Below, piece by piece: positions 29,372 to 38,402 of a stretch of DNA of 64,000 nt (positions are counted from its first letter, which is position 1; every line of letters starts with the position of its first letter). This DNA is from Aeromonas australiensis. Lineage in GTDB: Bacteria > Pseudomonadota > Gammaproteobacteria > Enterobacterales > Aeromonadaceae. The stretch spans positions 54,785-118,784 of the forward strand of contig NZ_CDDH01000112.1 in assembly GCF_000819725.1 (NCBI RefSeq), written 5' to 3'. Under the pieces are notes generated by a model that was not told where the DNA came from, made no database searches, and was given only the letters and a program-made list of their open reading frames with translations. The position numbers and the translations under genes were made by a program.

Positions 29372-31609
29372 ATGTCATCGGAATCGTTACACCTGGGTAT
29401 GGCGGGAAGTCGTAAACGCCGGATCAAGGATAAATTGGCCAAATATAGCGTCACCACAGGCGGAGCCCTGGTGCTGGTGGCGCTGCTGCTTATCTTCTTT
29501 TACCTGCTCTATGTGGTCAAACCCATCTTCAATGGTGCTTCTATTGAGCAGACCGCCTCGTTTTCTTTGCCCGTTACAGGGAAGAGTGCCTGGCTCGGCA
29601 TGGAAGAGCAGAACGAGATAGGTTACCGCTTTAGCGACCAGGGGCAGGTCAACTTCTTCGCTCTGCAAAGCGATGACAAGGTCAAGGTTGGTCAGTCATT
29701 GGGCCAAGCCCAGGTTGCTGGCGACATCAGCACGGCCACAACGCCTGCGCCGGGCCAAAAGCTGATTGCCTATGGTTTTGCCGATGGCAAGGCACTGGTT
29801 GTCCAGCCTGCGTTCAAGGTCTCCTATCCCAACGATGTGCGGGTGATTGAACCCAGCTTGAAATATCCCTTCGGTGAAGAGCCGGTGGTGATTGACCCGC
29901 AAGGGAAGGCGCTGCAGCGGATGGTGTTCGAGGCGACCAAGGACAAGATGGCGACCGCAGCCGTGACCGAAGATGGTCGCGGTGTACTGATGGTGATGAG
30001 CGGTGAAGAGAACTTCCTCTCCGGCGAGATTGAGTGGAGCAGTGAAAACTACACGATTCCCTCTTTGCCGCGCCACGTGGATCAGATGCTGCTGACCCCC
30101 AATCTGCGGATCCTCTTTGTACGTCAGGGCAATCGTCTCTCTGTCTATGACATTCATAACCTGAGCGAGATTGCCCTGCGCAATGTGCTGGAGATCAATG
30201 CGCCCAACGCCAATGTGACCCGGGTCGAGCTGCTTGCTGGCGCGTCTTCGCTGTTGGTCGGCAATGACAACGGCGTCATCTCCCAGTGGTTCGAAGTGGC
30301 GAAGGATGGCAAACGTCAGTTCACCCAGATCCGTGATTTCAAGGGTGATGGTGCGGTGGAACTGTTGACTCCCGAGCATTTTCGCAAAGGCTTCATCAGT
30401 GCCGACAAGGACGGCATCATCAGCTTCTTCCACGCCACCGGCGAGAGCAAGCTGCTGACCGAAAAGGTAGCAGGGGGGGGGCTCTCTGCCTTGGCCATCT
30501 CTCCACGTCACAACGTACTGTTGATGCAACAAGGCGATACTTTCAAGTTGTTTGCGGTGGAGAACGAGCACCCCGAGGTGACCTGGTCTGCTATCTGGCA
30601 AAAGGTATGGTACGAAGGGTATCCGGAGCCCCAGTATGTGTGGCAATCCACCTCCGCCAGCAACGACTTTGAAGCCAAACTGAGTCTGGTTCCCCTTTCG
30701 TTTGGTACGCTAAAAGCCGCTTTTTATGCGCTGCTGTTTGCGGTACCGCTTGGTGTAGCTGGGGCCATCTATACCGCCTACTTCATGTCTCCAGGGATGC
30801 GAAAGTTTGTTAAACCGACCATCGAGATCATGGAGGCATTGCCAACCGTTATCCTCGGTTTCCTGGCTGGTTTGTGGCTGGCGCCCATCGTGGAAGATTA
30901 TCTGCCGGGCATTTTTATGATGTTGGTGATGCTGCCGATGGGGATGCTGCTGGCGGCACTGCTGTGGCACCTGTTGTCAGACACGCTCAAGCAACGTGTG
31001 CCTGAAGGCAGCCAAGCCGTCCTGCTGATCCCTGTGGTCATCCTGATTGGCTGGCTGGCGCTGACTCTCAGCCCTGTTGTTGAAAATGCGTTCTTCGGTG
31101 GCGATACCCGTAGCTGGCTCACCAATGACATGGGCATCAAGTTCGACCAGCGCAATTCGCTGGTGGTCGGTATTGCCATGGGCTTTGCGGTCATCCCCAC
31201 CATCTTCTCCATTGCCGAAGACGCTGTCTTCTCGGTGCCCAAGCACCTGACCCAGGGCTCGTTGGCGCTGGGGGCTACCCCGTGGCAGACCCTGAGTCGG
31301 GTGGTGATCCTCACTGCCAGCCCGGGCATCTTCTCGGCGGTGATGATGGGCCTTGGCCGCGCCGTGGGTGAGACCATGATCGTACTGATGGCAACCGGCA
31401 ACACCCCCATCATGGACTTCTCCATGTTCCAGGGACTGCGCACCCTGGCCGCCAACATCGCGGTGGAGATGCCGGAATCGGAAGTGGGTAGCTCCCACTA
31501 TCGAGTACTGTTCCTGGCAGCCTTTGTCCTGTTTGTGTTCACCTTTTTCTTCAACACCCTGGCCGAGTTTGTCCGTCAGCGGTTGCGTGAAAAATACAGC
31601 TCGATGTAA
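29372..31609 (+). CDS. pstC: PstC, phosphate ABC transporter permease (enlarged)
   Basis: PstC is one of the two membrane subunits of the high-affinity phosphate importer. The 745-residue protein is more than twice the E. coli length. One helix (about 27-52) is followed by a large domain to about residue 430 with repeated beta-rich stretches, suggesting a propeller-like periplasmic domain. The permease domain then follows, with the ABC-contact loop near LTQGSLALGATPWQTLSRVV. Start 29372 has GAGG six bases upstream. A run of nine G residues at 30473-30481 lies in the extra domain. No pstS gene is adjacent, so phosphate-binding protein must come from elsewhere. Confidence 0.93.
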   Translation: MSSESLHLGMAGSRKRRIKDKLAKYSVTTGGALVLVALLLIFFYLLYVVKPIFNGASIEQTASFSLPVTGKSAWLGMEEQNEIGYRFSDQGQVNFFALQSDDKVKVGQSLGQAQVAGDISTATTPAPGQKLIAYGFADGKALVVQPAFKVSYPNDVRVIEPSLKYPFGEEPVVIDPQGKALQRMVFEATKDKMATAAVTEDGRGVLMVMSGEENFLSGEIEWSSENYTIPSLPRHVDQMLLTPNLRILFVRQGNRLSVYDIHNLSEIALRNVLEINAPNANVTRVELLAGASSLLVGNDNGVISQWFEVAKDGKRQFTQIRDFKGDGAVELLTPEHFRKGFISADKDGIISFFHATGESKLLTEKVAGGGLSALAISPRHNVLLMQQGDTFKLFAVENEHPEVTWSAIWQKVWYEGYPEPQYVWQSTSASNDFEAKLSLVPLSFGTLKAAFYALLFAVPLGVAGAIYTAYFMSPGMRKFVKPTIEIMEALPTVILGFLAGLWLAPIVEDYLPGIFMMLVMLPMGMLLAALLWHLLSDTLKQRVPEGSQAVLLIPVVILIGWLALTLSPVVENAFFGGDTRSWLTNDMGIKFDQRNSLVVGIAMGFAVIPTIFSIAEDAVFSVPKHLTQGSLALGATPWQTLSRVVILTASPGIFSAVMMGLGRAVGETMIVLMATGNTPIMDFSMFQGLRTLAANIAVEMPESEVGSSHYRVLFLAAFVLFVFTFFFNTLAEFVRQRLREKYSSM

Positions 31610-31623
31610 GGGGCGACTCTGTA

Positions 31624-33291
31624 ATGGACAAGAAATCGACAATGGGTAAGTGGTTTAAATCAGGGGCCCCCTGGATCTGGATGACCGGTGGAGCCGTCAG
31701 CTTGAGCCTGGTTGCGGTACTGGGTTTGCTGCTGCTGATCGGCTGGCGTGGTCTGGTCTACTTCTGGCCACACCCCATTTATGAGTGGCAGCTGGAAGAT
31801 GCGAGCGGTAACAAGAGCGTGCTGATCGGCGAGATCAACGACAGCGAGCAGGTGCCAGTGGAGCGACTGCGCGCCGCAGGCCTGCCGCTACAAGGTGAAG
31901 AGCGTGAGGTGTTGACCCGTTATCTGGTCAAGACCGGCAACCGAGAGTTCGTCGACCTCGATTTTCGCTGGGTGCTGGAGACAGATATCAAGTCTCGGAC
32001 GCTTCCTGTCGAGATGGCAATGATAGAGCGTACGACCAATGGCAACTTCTATGGCTATCTGGTACAGGCCAGGGAAGATGGCGTCGTGCATGAGCAAGAT
32101 TTGCACAAAGTGCTCAAGCGGATGCTAGCACGAAGCAATGGCTTGTCTGAGCAGGCCAACGCGCTGCAAAAAGGCCCCATTGGCGCCATCAACTACCAGT
32201 TAGAGAAGTTGCGTCTCAAGGAGCGTAAAGCTGAGCTTGAAAATGAGCTGACCGATCAACTTAAAGCCGAACTGGCAAGTGAGCGTCAGGCCCTCAACGA
32301 TCGCTATCAGGTGCTGGAACAGGAGCTCTTCTCCCTGCGCAGCCAAGCCGATCGTGACGCCATCACAGTCCGGGATATGCGTGGCGAGTTGGTGACCATG
32401 CCGATGTCCAAGGTGCTGGATGTGGTATGGCCCAACGACATGAGCTTGCCCGCCAAGGTGGGCCACTGGTTCCACCAGATTGGCAAGTTTGTCACCGGCG
32501 AACCCCGTGAGGCCAACACCGAGGGCGGGGTGTTCCCGGCCATCTTTGGCACCGTCTTTATGGTGATCCTGATGGCCATTATTGTCACGCCACTGGGGGT
32601 GGTGGCCGCGGTGTATCTGCACGAGTATGCGGGCAAGAACAGCCTGACCAAGCTTATCCGCATCGCAGTGATCAACCTGGCGGGGGTACCCTCCATCGTC
32701 TACGGCGTGTTTGGTCTGGGTTTCTTCGTCTATACCCTGGGGGGCTCCATCGATGCACTCTTCTATCCGGAAGCGTTGCCGAGCCCGACCTTTGGTTCAC
32801 CCGGCGTGATCTGGTCGGCGCTGACCCTGGCTATCCTGACCCTGCCGGTGGTGATTGTCTCCACCGAAGAGGGGCTGGCGCGGATCCCGAGCACCATCCG
32901 TCAGGGCTCGCTGGCACTGGGCGCGACCCAGGCCGAGACCCTGTGGCGCATCGTGCTGCCGATGGCAAGCCCGGCCATTATGACCGGCCTTATTCTGGCG
33001 ATTGCCCGTGCAGCCGGTGAAGTGGCGCCACTGATGCTGGTGGGGGTGGTGAAACTGGCACCGACCCTGCCGATGGATGGCAACTTCCCGTATCTGCATG
33101 TGGAGCGCAAGTTCATGCACCTGGGCTTCCACATCTATGACGTCGGCTTCCAGAGCCCCAACGTCGAGGCGGCCCGCCCGCTGGTCTACGCCACCTCCTT
33201 CTTGCTGGTGACGGTGATCGTGGGCCTCAACCTGACCGCTATCGGTATTCGTAACCACTTGCGCGAGAAATTCCGCTCTTTGGAACATTAA
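31624..33291 (+). CDS. pstA: PstA, phosphate ABC transporter permease (enlarged)
   Basis: PstA pairs with PstC in the inner membrane. At 555 residues it is nearly double the E. coli protein. After a first helix (about 18-45) comes a periplasmic region to about 290 that includes a coiled coil rich in Glu, Lys and Leu (about 190-250). The permease domain follows with the coupling loop STIRQGSLALGATQAETLWRIVLP. The last 16 codons, GIRNHLREKFRSLEH and stop, recur in altered form 110 bp downstream. It starts 14 bp after pstC. Confidence 0.93.
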   Translation: MDKKSTMGKWFKSGAPWIWMTGGAVSLSLVAVLGLLLLIGWRGLVYFWPHPIYEWQLEDASGNKSVLIGEINDSEQVPVERLRAAGLPLQGEEREVLTRYLVKTGNREFVDLDFRWVLETDIKSRTLPVEMAMIERTTNGNFYGYLVQAREDGVVHEQDLHKVLKRMLARSNGLSEQANALQKGPIGAINYQLEKLRLKERKAELENELTDQLKAELASERQALNDRYQVLEQELFSLRSQADRDAITVRDMRGELVTMPMSKVLDVVWPNDMSLPAKVGHWFHQIGKFVTGEPREANTEGGVFPAIFGTVFMVILMAIIVTPLGVVAAVYLHEYAGKNSLTKLIRIAVINLAGVPSIVYGVFGLGFFVYTLGGSIDALFYPEALPSPTFGSPGVIWSALTLAILTLPVVIVSTEEGLARIPSTIRQGSLALGATQAETLWRIVLPMASPAIMTGLILAIARAAGEVAPLMLVGVVKLAPTLPMDGNFPYLHVERKFMHLGFHIYDVGFQSPNVEAARPLVYATSFLLVTVIVGLNLTAIGIRNHLREKFRSLEH

Positions 33292-33332
33292 TACGGCGGC
33301 CGAGACTGATGTTGAGTCCAGTTATAAACAGT

Positions 33333-33401
33333 ATGAACCTGACCGACATCACAGGTATTCGTAACCACTTGTGCGAGAAATTCCGGTCGCTGGAGCATTA
33401 A
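33333..33401 (+). pseudogene. Detached second copy of the pstA 3' end
   Basis: This 22-codon frame reads MNLTDITGIRNHLCEKFRSLEH and stop. It repeats the PstA C-terminus (NLTAIGIRNHLREKFRSLEH) with one extra codon, one Arg-to-Cys change and four synonymous changes in the last 16 codons. Its stop is 110 bp after the pstA stop. No ribosome site is apparent, so I treat it as a remnant in the pstA-pstB gap of 243 bp, which is unusually long inside a pst operon. Confidence 0.9.
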
Positions 33402-33534
33402 TCCGGCGCCGCTTGAGTGATACAAGAGTGAGATAACAGAGGGGCGGCCGAGCGCGAGCCACCATCTCTGTGCACCAATACGTGAGGGGCGCCGGCAGCT
33501 GTCCGGCCACTCCAGATAGATTCTGAGGTAACAG

Positions 33535-34353
33535 ATGATCAATGTAACGACCGCTTCTTCCCGGCACACCGCGCTGGACCTGCTCACCCTGAGCCCGGAG
33601 CAGACCGCGCTGGAGGTGAAGGATCTCAACCTCTACTACGGCAGCAAGCAGGCGCTGTTCAACGTCAATATGAAGATCCCCAAAGGGCAGGTGACCGCCT
33701 TTATCGGCCCGTCAGGCTGTGGCAAGTCGACCCTGCTGCGCTGTATCAACCGGATGAACGACCTGGTGGAAATTTGTCGTATCGAAGGGGAAATCCAGCT
33801 GCACGGCCACAATATCTATGACAAGAGCGTGGATGTTTCCGCCCTGCGCCGTCAGGTGGGCATGGTGTTCCAGCGCCCGAACCCCTTCCCCAAATCCATC
33901 TACGAGAACGTGGTTTATGGCCTGCGCCTGCAGGGGATCAACGATCGCCGCACCCTGGATGATGCCGCCGAGCGCTCCCTGCGCGGAGCGGCCCTGTGGG
34001 ATGAAGTCAAAGATCGGCTGCACGACAATGCCTTCGGTCTCTCCGGTGGTCAGCAGCAGCGTCTGGTGATTGCCCGCGCCATCGCCATCGAGCCGGAAGT
34101 GCTGCTGCTCGATGAGCCGACTTCGGCACTCGACCCCATCTCTACCCTCACCATCGAGGAGCTGATCAACGAGCTCAAGAGCCAGTTCACCGTGGTGATC
34201 GTGACCCACAACATGCAGCAGGCGGCACGGGTGTCGGATCAGACCGCCTTTATGTATATGGGCGAGCTTATCGAGTACTCGGATACCAACACCATCTTCA
34301 CCACCCCGGCCAAGAAGAAGACCGAGGACTACATCACCGGTCGCTATGGTTAA
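33535..34353 (+). CDS. pstB: PstB, phosphate ABC transporter ATPase
   Basis: PstB powers phosphate import. The 272-residue protein has Walker [20 protein letters not shown], the signature [16 protein letters not shown], Walker [14 protein letters not shown], and ends with DYITGRYG as usual. The N-terminal 25 residues before [11 protein letters not shown] are longer than in E. coli. GAGGTAAC lies before the ATG. It is in the Pho-box operon pstCAB-phoU. Confidence 0.98.
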   Translation: MINVTTASSRHTALDLLTLSPEQTALEVKDLNLYYGSKQALFNVNMKIPKGQVTAFIGPSGCGKSTLLRCINRMNDLVEICRIEGEIQLHGHNIYDKSVDVSALRRQVGMVFQRPNPFPKSIYENVVYGLRLQGINDRRTLDDAAERSLRGAALWDEVKDRLHDNAFGLSGGQQQRLVIARAIAIEPEVLLLDEPTSALDPISTLTIEELINELKSQFTVVIVTHNMQQAARVSDQTAFMYMGELIEYSDTNTIFTTPAKKKTEDYITGRYG

Positions 34354-34365
34354 GGAGAGGAGAGG

Positions 34366-34407
34366 ATGAACTACCACAAACAGATTGGCAGTCAATTTAA
34401 CGGCTAA
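34366..34407 (+). CDS. 13-codon mini-ORF resembling the start of phoU
   Basis: Directly after the pstB stop, GGAGAGGAGAGG precedes an ATG that opens MNYHKQIGSQFNG and stops. It aligns without gaps to the real PhoU start ([13 protein letters not shown]) at 7 of 13 positions, with mostly third-base changes at the matches. It may be a remnant of an earlier phoU 5' end, or a translated leader that couples pstB and phoU. Confidence 0.45.
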   Translation: MNYHKQIGSQFNG

Positions 34408-34437
34408 GGCATAATCGGAGCATCAAGGATTATTTGT

Positions 34438-35148
34438 ATGGACAATATGAACCTCAATAAACATATCTCCGGTCAGTTCAATGCCGAGCTCGAGAGCGTG
34501 CGCAATCAGGTGCTGGTGATGGGGGGCATGGTCGAGCAGCAGCTCACCGACGCCATCGCGGCGATCCACGACCAGGATCTGGAGGCTGCACGAAAAATCG
34601 TGGCCAACGATCACAAAGTCAACGCCATGGAGGTGGCGATCGACGAGGAGTGCACCCGCATCATCGCCAAGCGTCAGCCGACCGCCTCTGACCTGCGCCT
34701 GGTGATGGCCATCATCAAGACCATTACCGATCTGGAGCGTATTGGCGATGTGGCCGACAAGATCGCCCGCATGCTGACCGACAACGCCAACAAGCCGCAA
34801 CCGCCGCTGGTGTCGCTGGAGAACATGGGCCGTCGCACCATCAAGATGCTGCACGATGTACTCGATGCCTTTGCCCGCATGGATCTGGATGCGGCGCTGG
34901 CGGTCTACAAGGAAGATGACAAAGTCGACCGGGAGTATGAGTCCATCATTCGCGAGCTGATGACCTACATGATGGAAGATCCCCGCACTATCCCTCAGGT
35001 GCTCAACGTGTTGTGGGCGGCACGGGCCATCGAGCGGGTCGGCGATCGCTGCCAGCACATCTGCGAGTACATCGTCTACTACGTCAAGGGTAAGGATGTA
35101 CGCCACACCAAGACGGACGATTTGGGTACTCTGCTGGGCAAGAGTTAA
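34438..35148 (+). CDS. phoU: PhoU, phosphate signalling regulator
   Basis: PhoU links the Pst transporter to PhoR and keeps the Pho regulon off when phosphate is plentiful. The 236-residue, all-helical protein has both PhoU repeats with their acidic metal-binding motifs (first near [15 protein letters not shown], second near [21 protein letters not shown]). The start [20 protein letters not shown] matches E. coli. AAGGA lies nine bases before the ATG. It is the last gene of the operon and is followed by a strong terminator. Confidence 0.98.
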   Translation: MDNMNLNKHISGQFNAELESVRNQVLVMGGMVEQQLTDAIAAIHDQDLEAARKIVANDHKVNAMEVAIDEECTRIIAKRQPTASDLRLVMAIIKTITDLERIGDVADKIARMLTDNANKPQPPLVSLENMGRRTIKMLHDVLDAFARMDLDAALAVYKEDDKVDREYESIIRELMTYMMEDPRTIPQVLNVLWAARAIERVGDRCQHICEYIVYYVKGKDVRHTKTDDLGTLLGKS

Positions 35149-35161
35149 GGGTGAAATGAAT

Positions 35162-35187
35162 AAAAAGGCGCGTCAGGCGCCTTTTTT
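35162..35187 (+). terminator. Terminator of the pst-phoU operon
   Basis: AAAAAGGCGC-GTCAG-GCGCCTTTTTT, 14 bp after the phoU stop. Confidence 0.92.
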
Positions 35188-35255
35188 GTTGCATAACTGG
35201 TCGGAGTAAGATAACGCGCCCAATTGGCGGTTTTCTGATAGAATAGCCCCCCTGT

Positions 35256-35276
35256 GTGAGTCTCGGATGGACTCAC
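35256..35276 (+). other. Hairpin in the leader of the PaeA-like gene
   Basis: GTGAGTC-TCGGATG-GACTCAC, a perfect 7-bp stem 65 bp before the start codon. No T run and no recognised riboswitch motif; possibly a leader structure. Confidence 0.35.
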
Positions 35277-35340
35277 GGTCCGGTCTCCCGGGCCCAGTTT
35301 GCCGTCTTGTGCTAAGGCGGGTGTCGCAATTAGGTTAATC

Positions 35341-36660
35341 ATGAGTTTTGCCGATAGTTTGTTTTTCCTGATGCTGCTGGTTGGCGGCAGTGTGTTCTTC
35401 TCCCTCTCCGAGATCTCGCTCGCTGCGTCTCGCAAAATCAAATTGCAGGTGATGGCGGATGAAGGTAATCGTCAGGCCGCAAAGGTACTGGCCCTGCAGG
35501 CCCAGCCGGGCAACTTTTTTACCGTGGTACAGATAGGTCTCAACACCGTTGCCATCTTGGGCGGTATCCTCGGTGAGTCTGCCCTTAACCCCGCCATCAA
35601 GGAGATTGTCTCCGAGTTTTATCAGGGGCCCTGGCTTGGCGAGATCAGCTCCACCGCCTCTTTTGTGTTCGTCACCGCCATGTTTATCCTGCTGGCGGAC
35701 CTGATGCCCAAGCGTCTTGCCATGATCATGCCCGAGCAGATTGCGGTGGTGGTGGTGCGCCCCATGCTCTTTTTCGTTACCTTGTTGTTGCCGCTGGTGT
35801 GGCTCTTTAACGGCATGGCCAATACCCTGTTTCGCTTGTTGCGTATTTCTACCGAACGCAATGACGAGATCACCTCCGATGACATCTATGCAGTAATGGA
35901 TGCGGGGGCGGAAGCGGGTGTGATCCAGCGTGAGGAGCACCAGCTTATCGAGAACGTGTTCGAGCTGCAGTCTCTTTGTGTCACCTCTGCCATGACGGCT
36001 CGGGAGAGCCTCATCTACTTCACCCTGCAAGAGGGGGAGGAGAGCATCAAGGCGAAGATCGCCGAGCACCCTCACAACAAGTTTCTGGTGTGCGACCACA
36101 ACCTTGACAGCATCAAGGGCTTTGTCGATGCCAAAGAGTTGCTGATCCAGGTTATCAGCGGCCAGAGCATCGATCTCAACAGTGGTTCACTGGTGCAAAA
36201 TGTCATCATCATCCCCGATACCCTCAATCTTTACGAGGCGATGGAGTACTTCAAGAACCACAGAGGCGACTTTGCGGTGGTGATGAACGAGTATGCGCTG
36301 GTGGTGGGTATCGTCACCATGAACGACCTGATGAGTACCGTCATGGGCGAGTGGGCCACCCATGTGGTGGAAGAGCAGATCGTCCAGCGGGACGAGAACT
36401 CCTGGCTGGTAGACGGGGTCACCCCCATCTCTGACGTGATGCGCGCCTTTGATATCGAAGCGTTCCCCGAGAACCAGAACTACGAGACCATCGCCGGCTT
36501 TATCATGTATATGCTGCGCAAGATCCCCAAACGAACCGACTCGGTAAAATACGCCGGTTACAAGTTCGAAGTGGTTGATATCGACAGCTATAAGATTGAC
36601 CAGTTGCTGGTCACCCGGGTAGAGCCTGCGAGCAACGAGAAGCCCGCTCAGGAACCGTAA
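35341..36660 (+). CDS. paeA: PaeA/YtfL-type polyamine exporter (CNNM-CBS family)
   Basis: The 439-residue product has an N-terminal CNNM membrane domain (about 1-195; SEISLAASRKIKL, FFTVVQIGLNTVAILGG), two CBS domains (about 205-340) and a CorC/HlyC C-terminal domain (ETIAGFIMYMLRKIPKRTDSVKYAGYKFEVVDID). It is closely similar throughout to E. coli YtfL, reported as the cadaverine/putrescine exporter PaeA. The annotation hemolysin, often given to this family, is misleading. I chose the ATG at 35341 because it begins at the first membrane helix. It is probably transcribed with the lipoprotein gene 19 bp downstream. Confidence 0.88.
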   Translation: MSFADSLFFLMLLVGGSVFFSLSEISLAASRKIKLQVMADEGNRQAAKVLALQAQPGNFFTVVQIGLNTVAILGGILGESALNPAIKEIVSEFYQGPWLGEISSTASFVFVTAMFILLADLMPKRLAMIMPEQIAVVVVRPMLFFVTLLLPLVWLFNGMANTLFRLLRISTERNDEITSDDIYAVMDAGAEAGVIQREEHQLIENVFELQSLCVTSAMTARESLIYFTLQEGEESIKAKIAEHPHNKFLVCDHNLDSIKGFVDAKELLIQVISGQSIDLNSGSLVQNVIIIPDTLNLYEAMEYFKNHRGDFAVVMNEYALVVGIVTMNDLMSTVMGEWATHVVEEQIVQRDENSWLVDGVTPISDVMRAFDIEAFPENQNYETIAGFIMYMLRKIPKRTDSVKYAGYKFEVVDIDSYKIDQLLVTRVEPASNEKPAQEP

Positions 36661-36679
36661 AAGGAGCTAGTTAGCAATC

Positions 36680-37222
36680 ATGACGATGAAGACTCATTCC
36701 CGTGCGCTGGCCTGTGTCGCGCTCGCCCTGGCACTGGGTGCCTGTAGTCAGAGCGCGCCGCGCAAGCCAGTGACGCCGCCCCAACCAGCCGCCCCCAAAC
36801 CTGCCGTAGTCGTCGCGCAGCCTGATCCCGATGCGGTGGTACAAAGTGCCGTGGCAGAGCCCAGCCCGGTCTTTGACGAGCAGTACCACGGCCCGGATCA
36901 AGGGTCGCTGGAGTCGGTGACCGCCCTGTTTGCCCGTGGCTACATCGAGTCGGCCATGCGTGAAACCATGCTGGCGGCAGTGCACAACGACTATCCGCTG
37001 CTTGGCATGCGGGATGTACGATTGACGGATCCTGTCTCCAAATTTCTTACCTCAGAACATGCTGCCATGACGGCCCATGATTACCTCTATGCCGGGGTGC
37101 AACGCCGCCTTGGCCGTCCACTCAGTCCTGCCCAGTGGGCGCAGATCTGGAAGGGGTACCCCCAGCAGGGGCGGGTTTCCGACTGGGTCAAGCAGACCAA
37201 GCGTGTACTGGCAGGTCGTTGA
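36680..37222 (+). CDS. Predicted lipoprotein, unknown function
   Basis: The 180-residue product has a lipoprotein signal (ALALGAC, lipobox Cys near residue 22), a proline- and alanine-rich linker (about 30-60) and a globular C-terminal domain ending in RVSDWVKQTKRVLAGR. I do not recognise the domain. AAGGAG lies 13 bases before the ATG; a second ATG two codons on is an alternative start. It sits directly after the exporter gene and is followed by a perfect hairpin, so the two form a likely operon. Confidence 0.75.
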   Translation: MTMKTHSRALACVALALALGACSQSAPRKPVTPPQPAAPKPAVVVAQPDPDAVVQSAVAEPSPVFDEQYHGPDQGSLESVTALFARGYIESAMRETMLAAVHNDYPLLGMRDVRLTDPVSKFLTSEHAAMTAHDYLYAGVQRRLGRPLSPAQWAQIWKGYPQQGRVSDWVKQTKRVLAGR

Positions 37223-37244
37223 ATCGCCGGTTAATTCACATTGC

Positions 37245-37272
37245 CATGAGGCCACCTTCGGGTGGCCTCATG
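37245..37272. terminator. Perfect 12-bp hairpin after the lipoprotein gene
   Basis: CATGAGGCCACC-TTCG-GGTGGCCTCATG with a stable TTCG loop. No T run, so termination efficiency is uncertain. Confidence 0.65.
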
Positions 37273-37344
37273 CATTTCTGCCCTTCCATGCTGATTTCTA
37301 TTGATACCGATTGCTGTCAGTGGCGCTTTGCTCTATCTTGTTTT

Positions 37345-37360
37345 GGCCGTCTAAACATCT
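37345..37360 (+). promoter_or_regulatory. Possible tandem MetJ boxes before mmuM
   Basis: GGCCGTCT and AAACATCT are adjacent 8-mers, each matching the MetJ box AGACGTCT at six of eight bases. They lie 131 bp before the mmuM start. Tandem weak boxes are the normal MetJ arrangement, and methionine-linked mmuM is a sensible target, but this is a moderate match. Confidence 0.4.
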
Positions 37361-37490
37361 GGGTGTTTGGGTGGCTTTTGTTGGGGGTTACTTCACCAGA
37401 GTGAAGCCTGACGGTTTACTGCGGTGCAGCACGCAGCCGCAGTGCAATACAACACAGATAAACACGCAAATAGACAAAGAGACACGACAG

Positions 37491-38393
37491 ATGGAAACCA
37501 GGGAATTGTGGGTGCTGGATGGGGGCATGGGGCGCGAATTGGCACGCCGTGGGGCGCCGTTTCGTCAGCCGGAGTGGTCGGCGCTGGCTCTAATGGCGGC
37601 GCCCGAGACGGTACGCGAGGTACACCAGGCCTATGTGGCGAGCGGCGCCCGGGTGATCACCACCAACAGCTATGCGCTGGTGCCGTTTCATATCGGCGAT
37701 GAGCGTTTCTTTGCCGAGGGGGAGGGGTTGGCAGCGCTGGCCGGACAGCTGGCCCGCGAAGTGGCTGACGAGCAGCAGGGCGCCGTGCAGGTGGCGGGTT
37801 CTCTGCCGCCGCTGTTTGGTTCCTACCGTGCCGACCTGTTCAAGGCGGACAGGGTGAGCGAGCTGGCCACGCCGCTTATCCGAGCGCTATCCCCTCATGT
37901 GGATCTCTGGTTGGCGGAGACCATGAGCTTGATTGCCGAACCACTGGCCCTGAAAGCGCTGCTGCCTGATGACGGCAAGCCGTTCTGGGTCTCCTTCACC
38001 CTTGAAGATGAGGCGCCGGGCAACGAGCCGCGACTGCGCTCCGGCGAGCGGGTGGCCGATGCGGTTAGCGCGCTGGTGGCGGCCGGGGTCGATGCCATCC
38101 TGTTCAACTGCTGTCAACCTGAGGTGATTGAGGGGGCGCTCAAAGTGGCCGGTGACGCTTTGCAAGAGCAGGGCCGCCCCGATATTCGCCTCGGAGCCTA
38201 TGCCAACGCCTTCCCGCCCCAGCCCAAGGAGGCCACCGCCAACGATGGGCTGGACGAGATCCGTGCCGATCTGGGGCCGCTGGATTACCTCGGCTGGGCC
38301 GAGCGTTGGCGCGCGGCCGGGGCTAATTTGATCGGCGGTTGCTGCGGTATCGGTCCCGAGCATATTCAGGCGCTGGCCAGCCGGCTACGTTAA
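37491..38393 (+). CDS. mmuM: MmuM-type homocysteine S-methyltransferase
   Basis: The enzyme methylates homocysteine to methionine, in MmuM using S-methylmethionine or SAM. The 300-residue protein has the family start WVLDGGMGRELARRG, the substrate region VITTNSYALVPFHI, and the zinc-binding cysteines in ILFNCCQPE and LIGGCCGIGPEH. The ATG at 37491 is chosen because homology begins there; the longer frame upstream has no family sequence. It is followed nine bases later by an APC-family permease, recalling mmuPM of E. coli in which a permease precedes mmuM. Confidence 0.9.
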   Translation: METRELWVLDGGMGRELARRGAPFRQPEWSALALMAAPETVREVHQAYVASGARVITTNSYALVPFHIGDERFFAEGEGLAALAGQLAREVADEQQGAVQVAGSLPPLFGSYRADLFKADRVSELATPLIRALSPHVDLWLAETMSLIAEPLALKALLPDDGKPFWVSFTLEDEAPGNEPRLRSGERVADAVSALVAAGVDAILFNCCQPEVIEGALKVAGDALQEQGRPDIRLGAYANAFPPQPKEATANDGLDEIRADLGPLDYLGWAERWRAAGANLIGGCCGIGPEHIQALASRLR

Positions 38394-38402
38394 GGAGCAC
38401 CC

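Noticed and set aside
35256..35276. Leader hairpin of the PaeA-like gene considered as a yybP-ykoY manganese riboswitch
   Set aside because: The conserved blocks of that riboswitch are absent; only a simple stem is seen.
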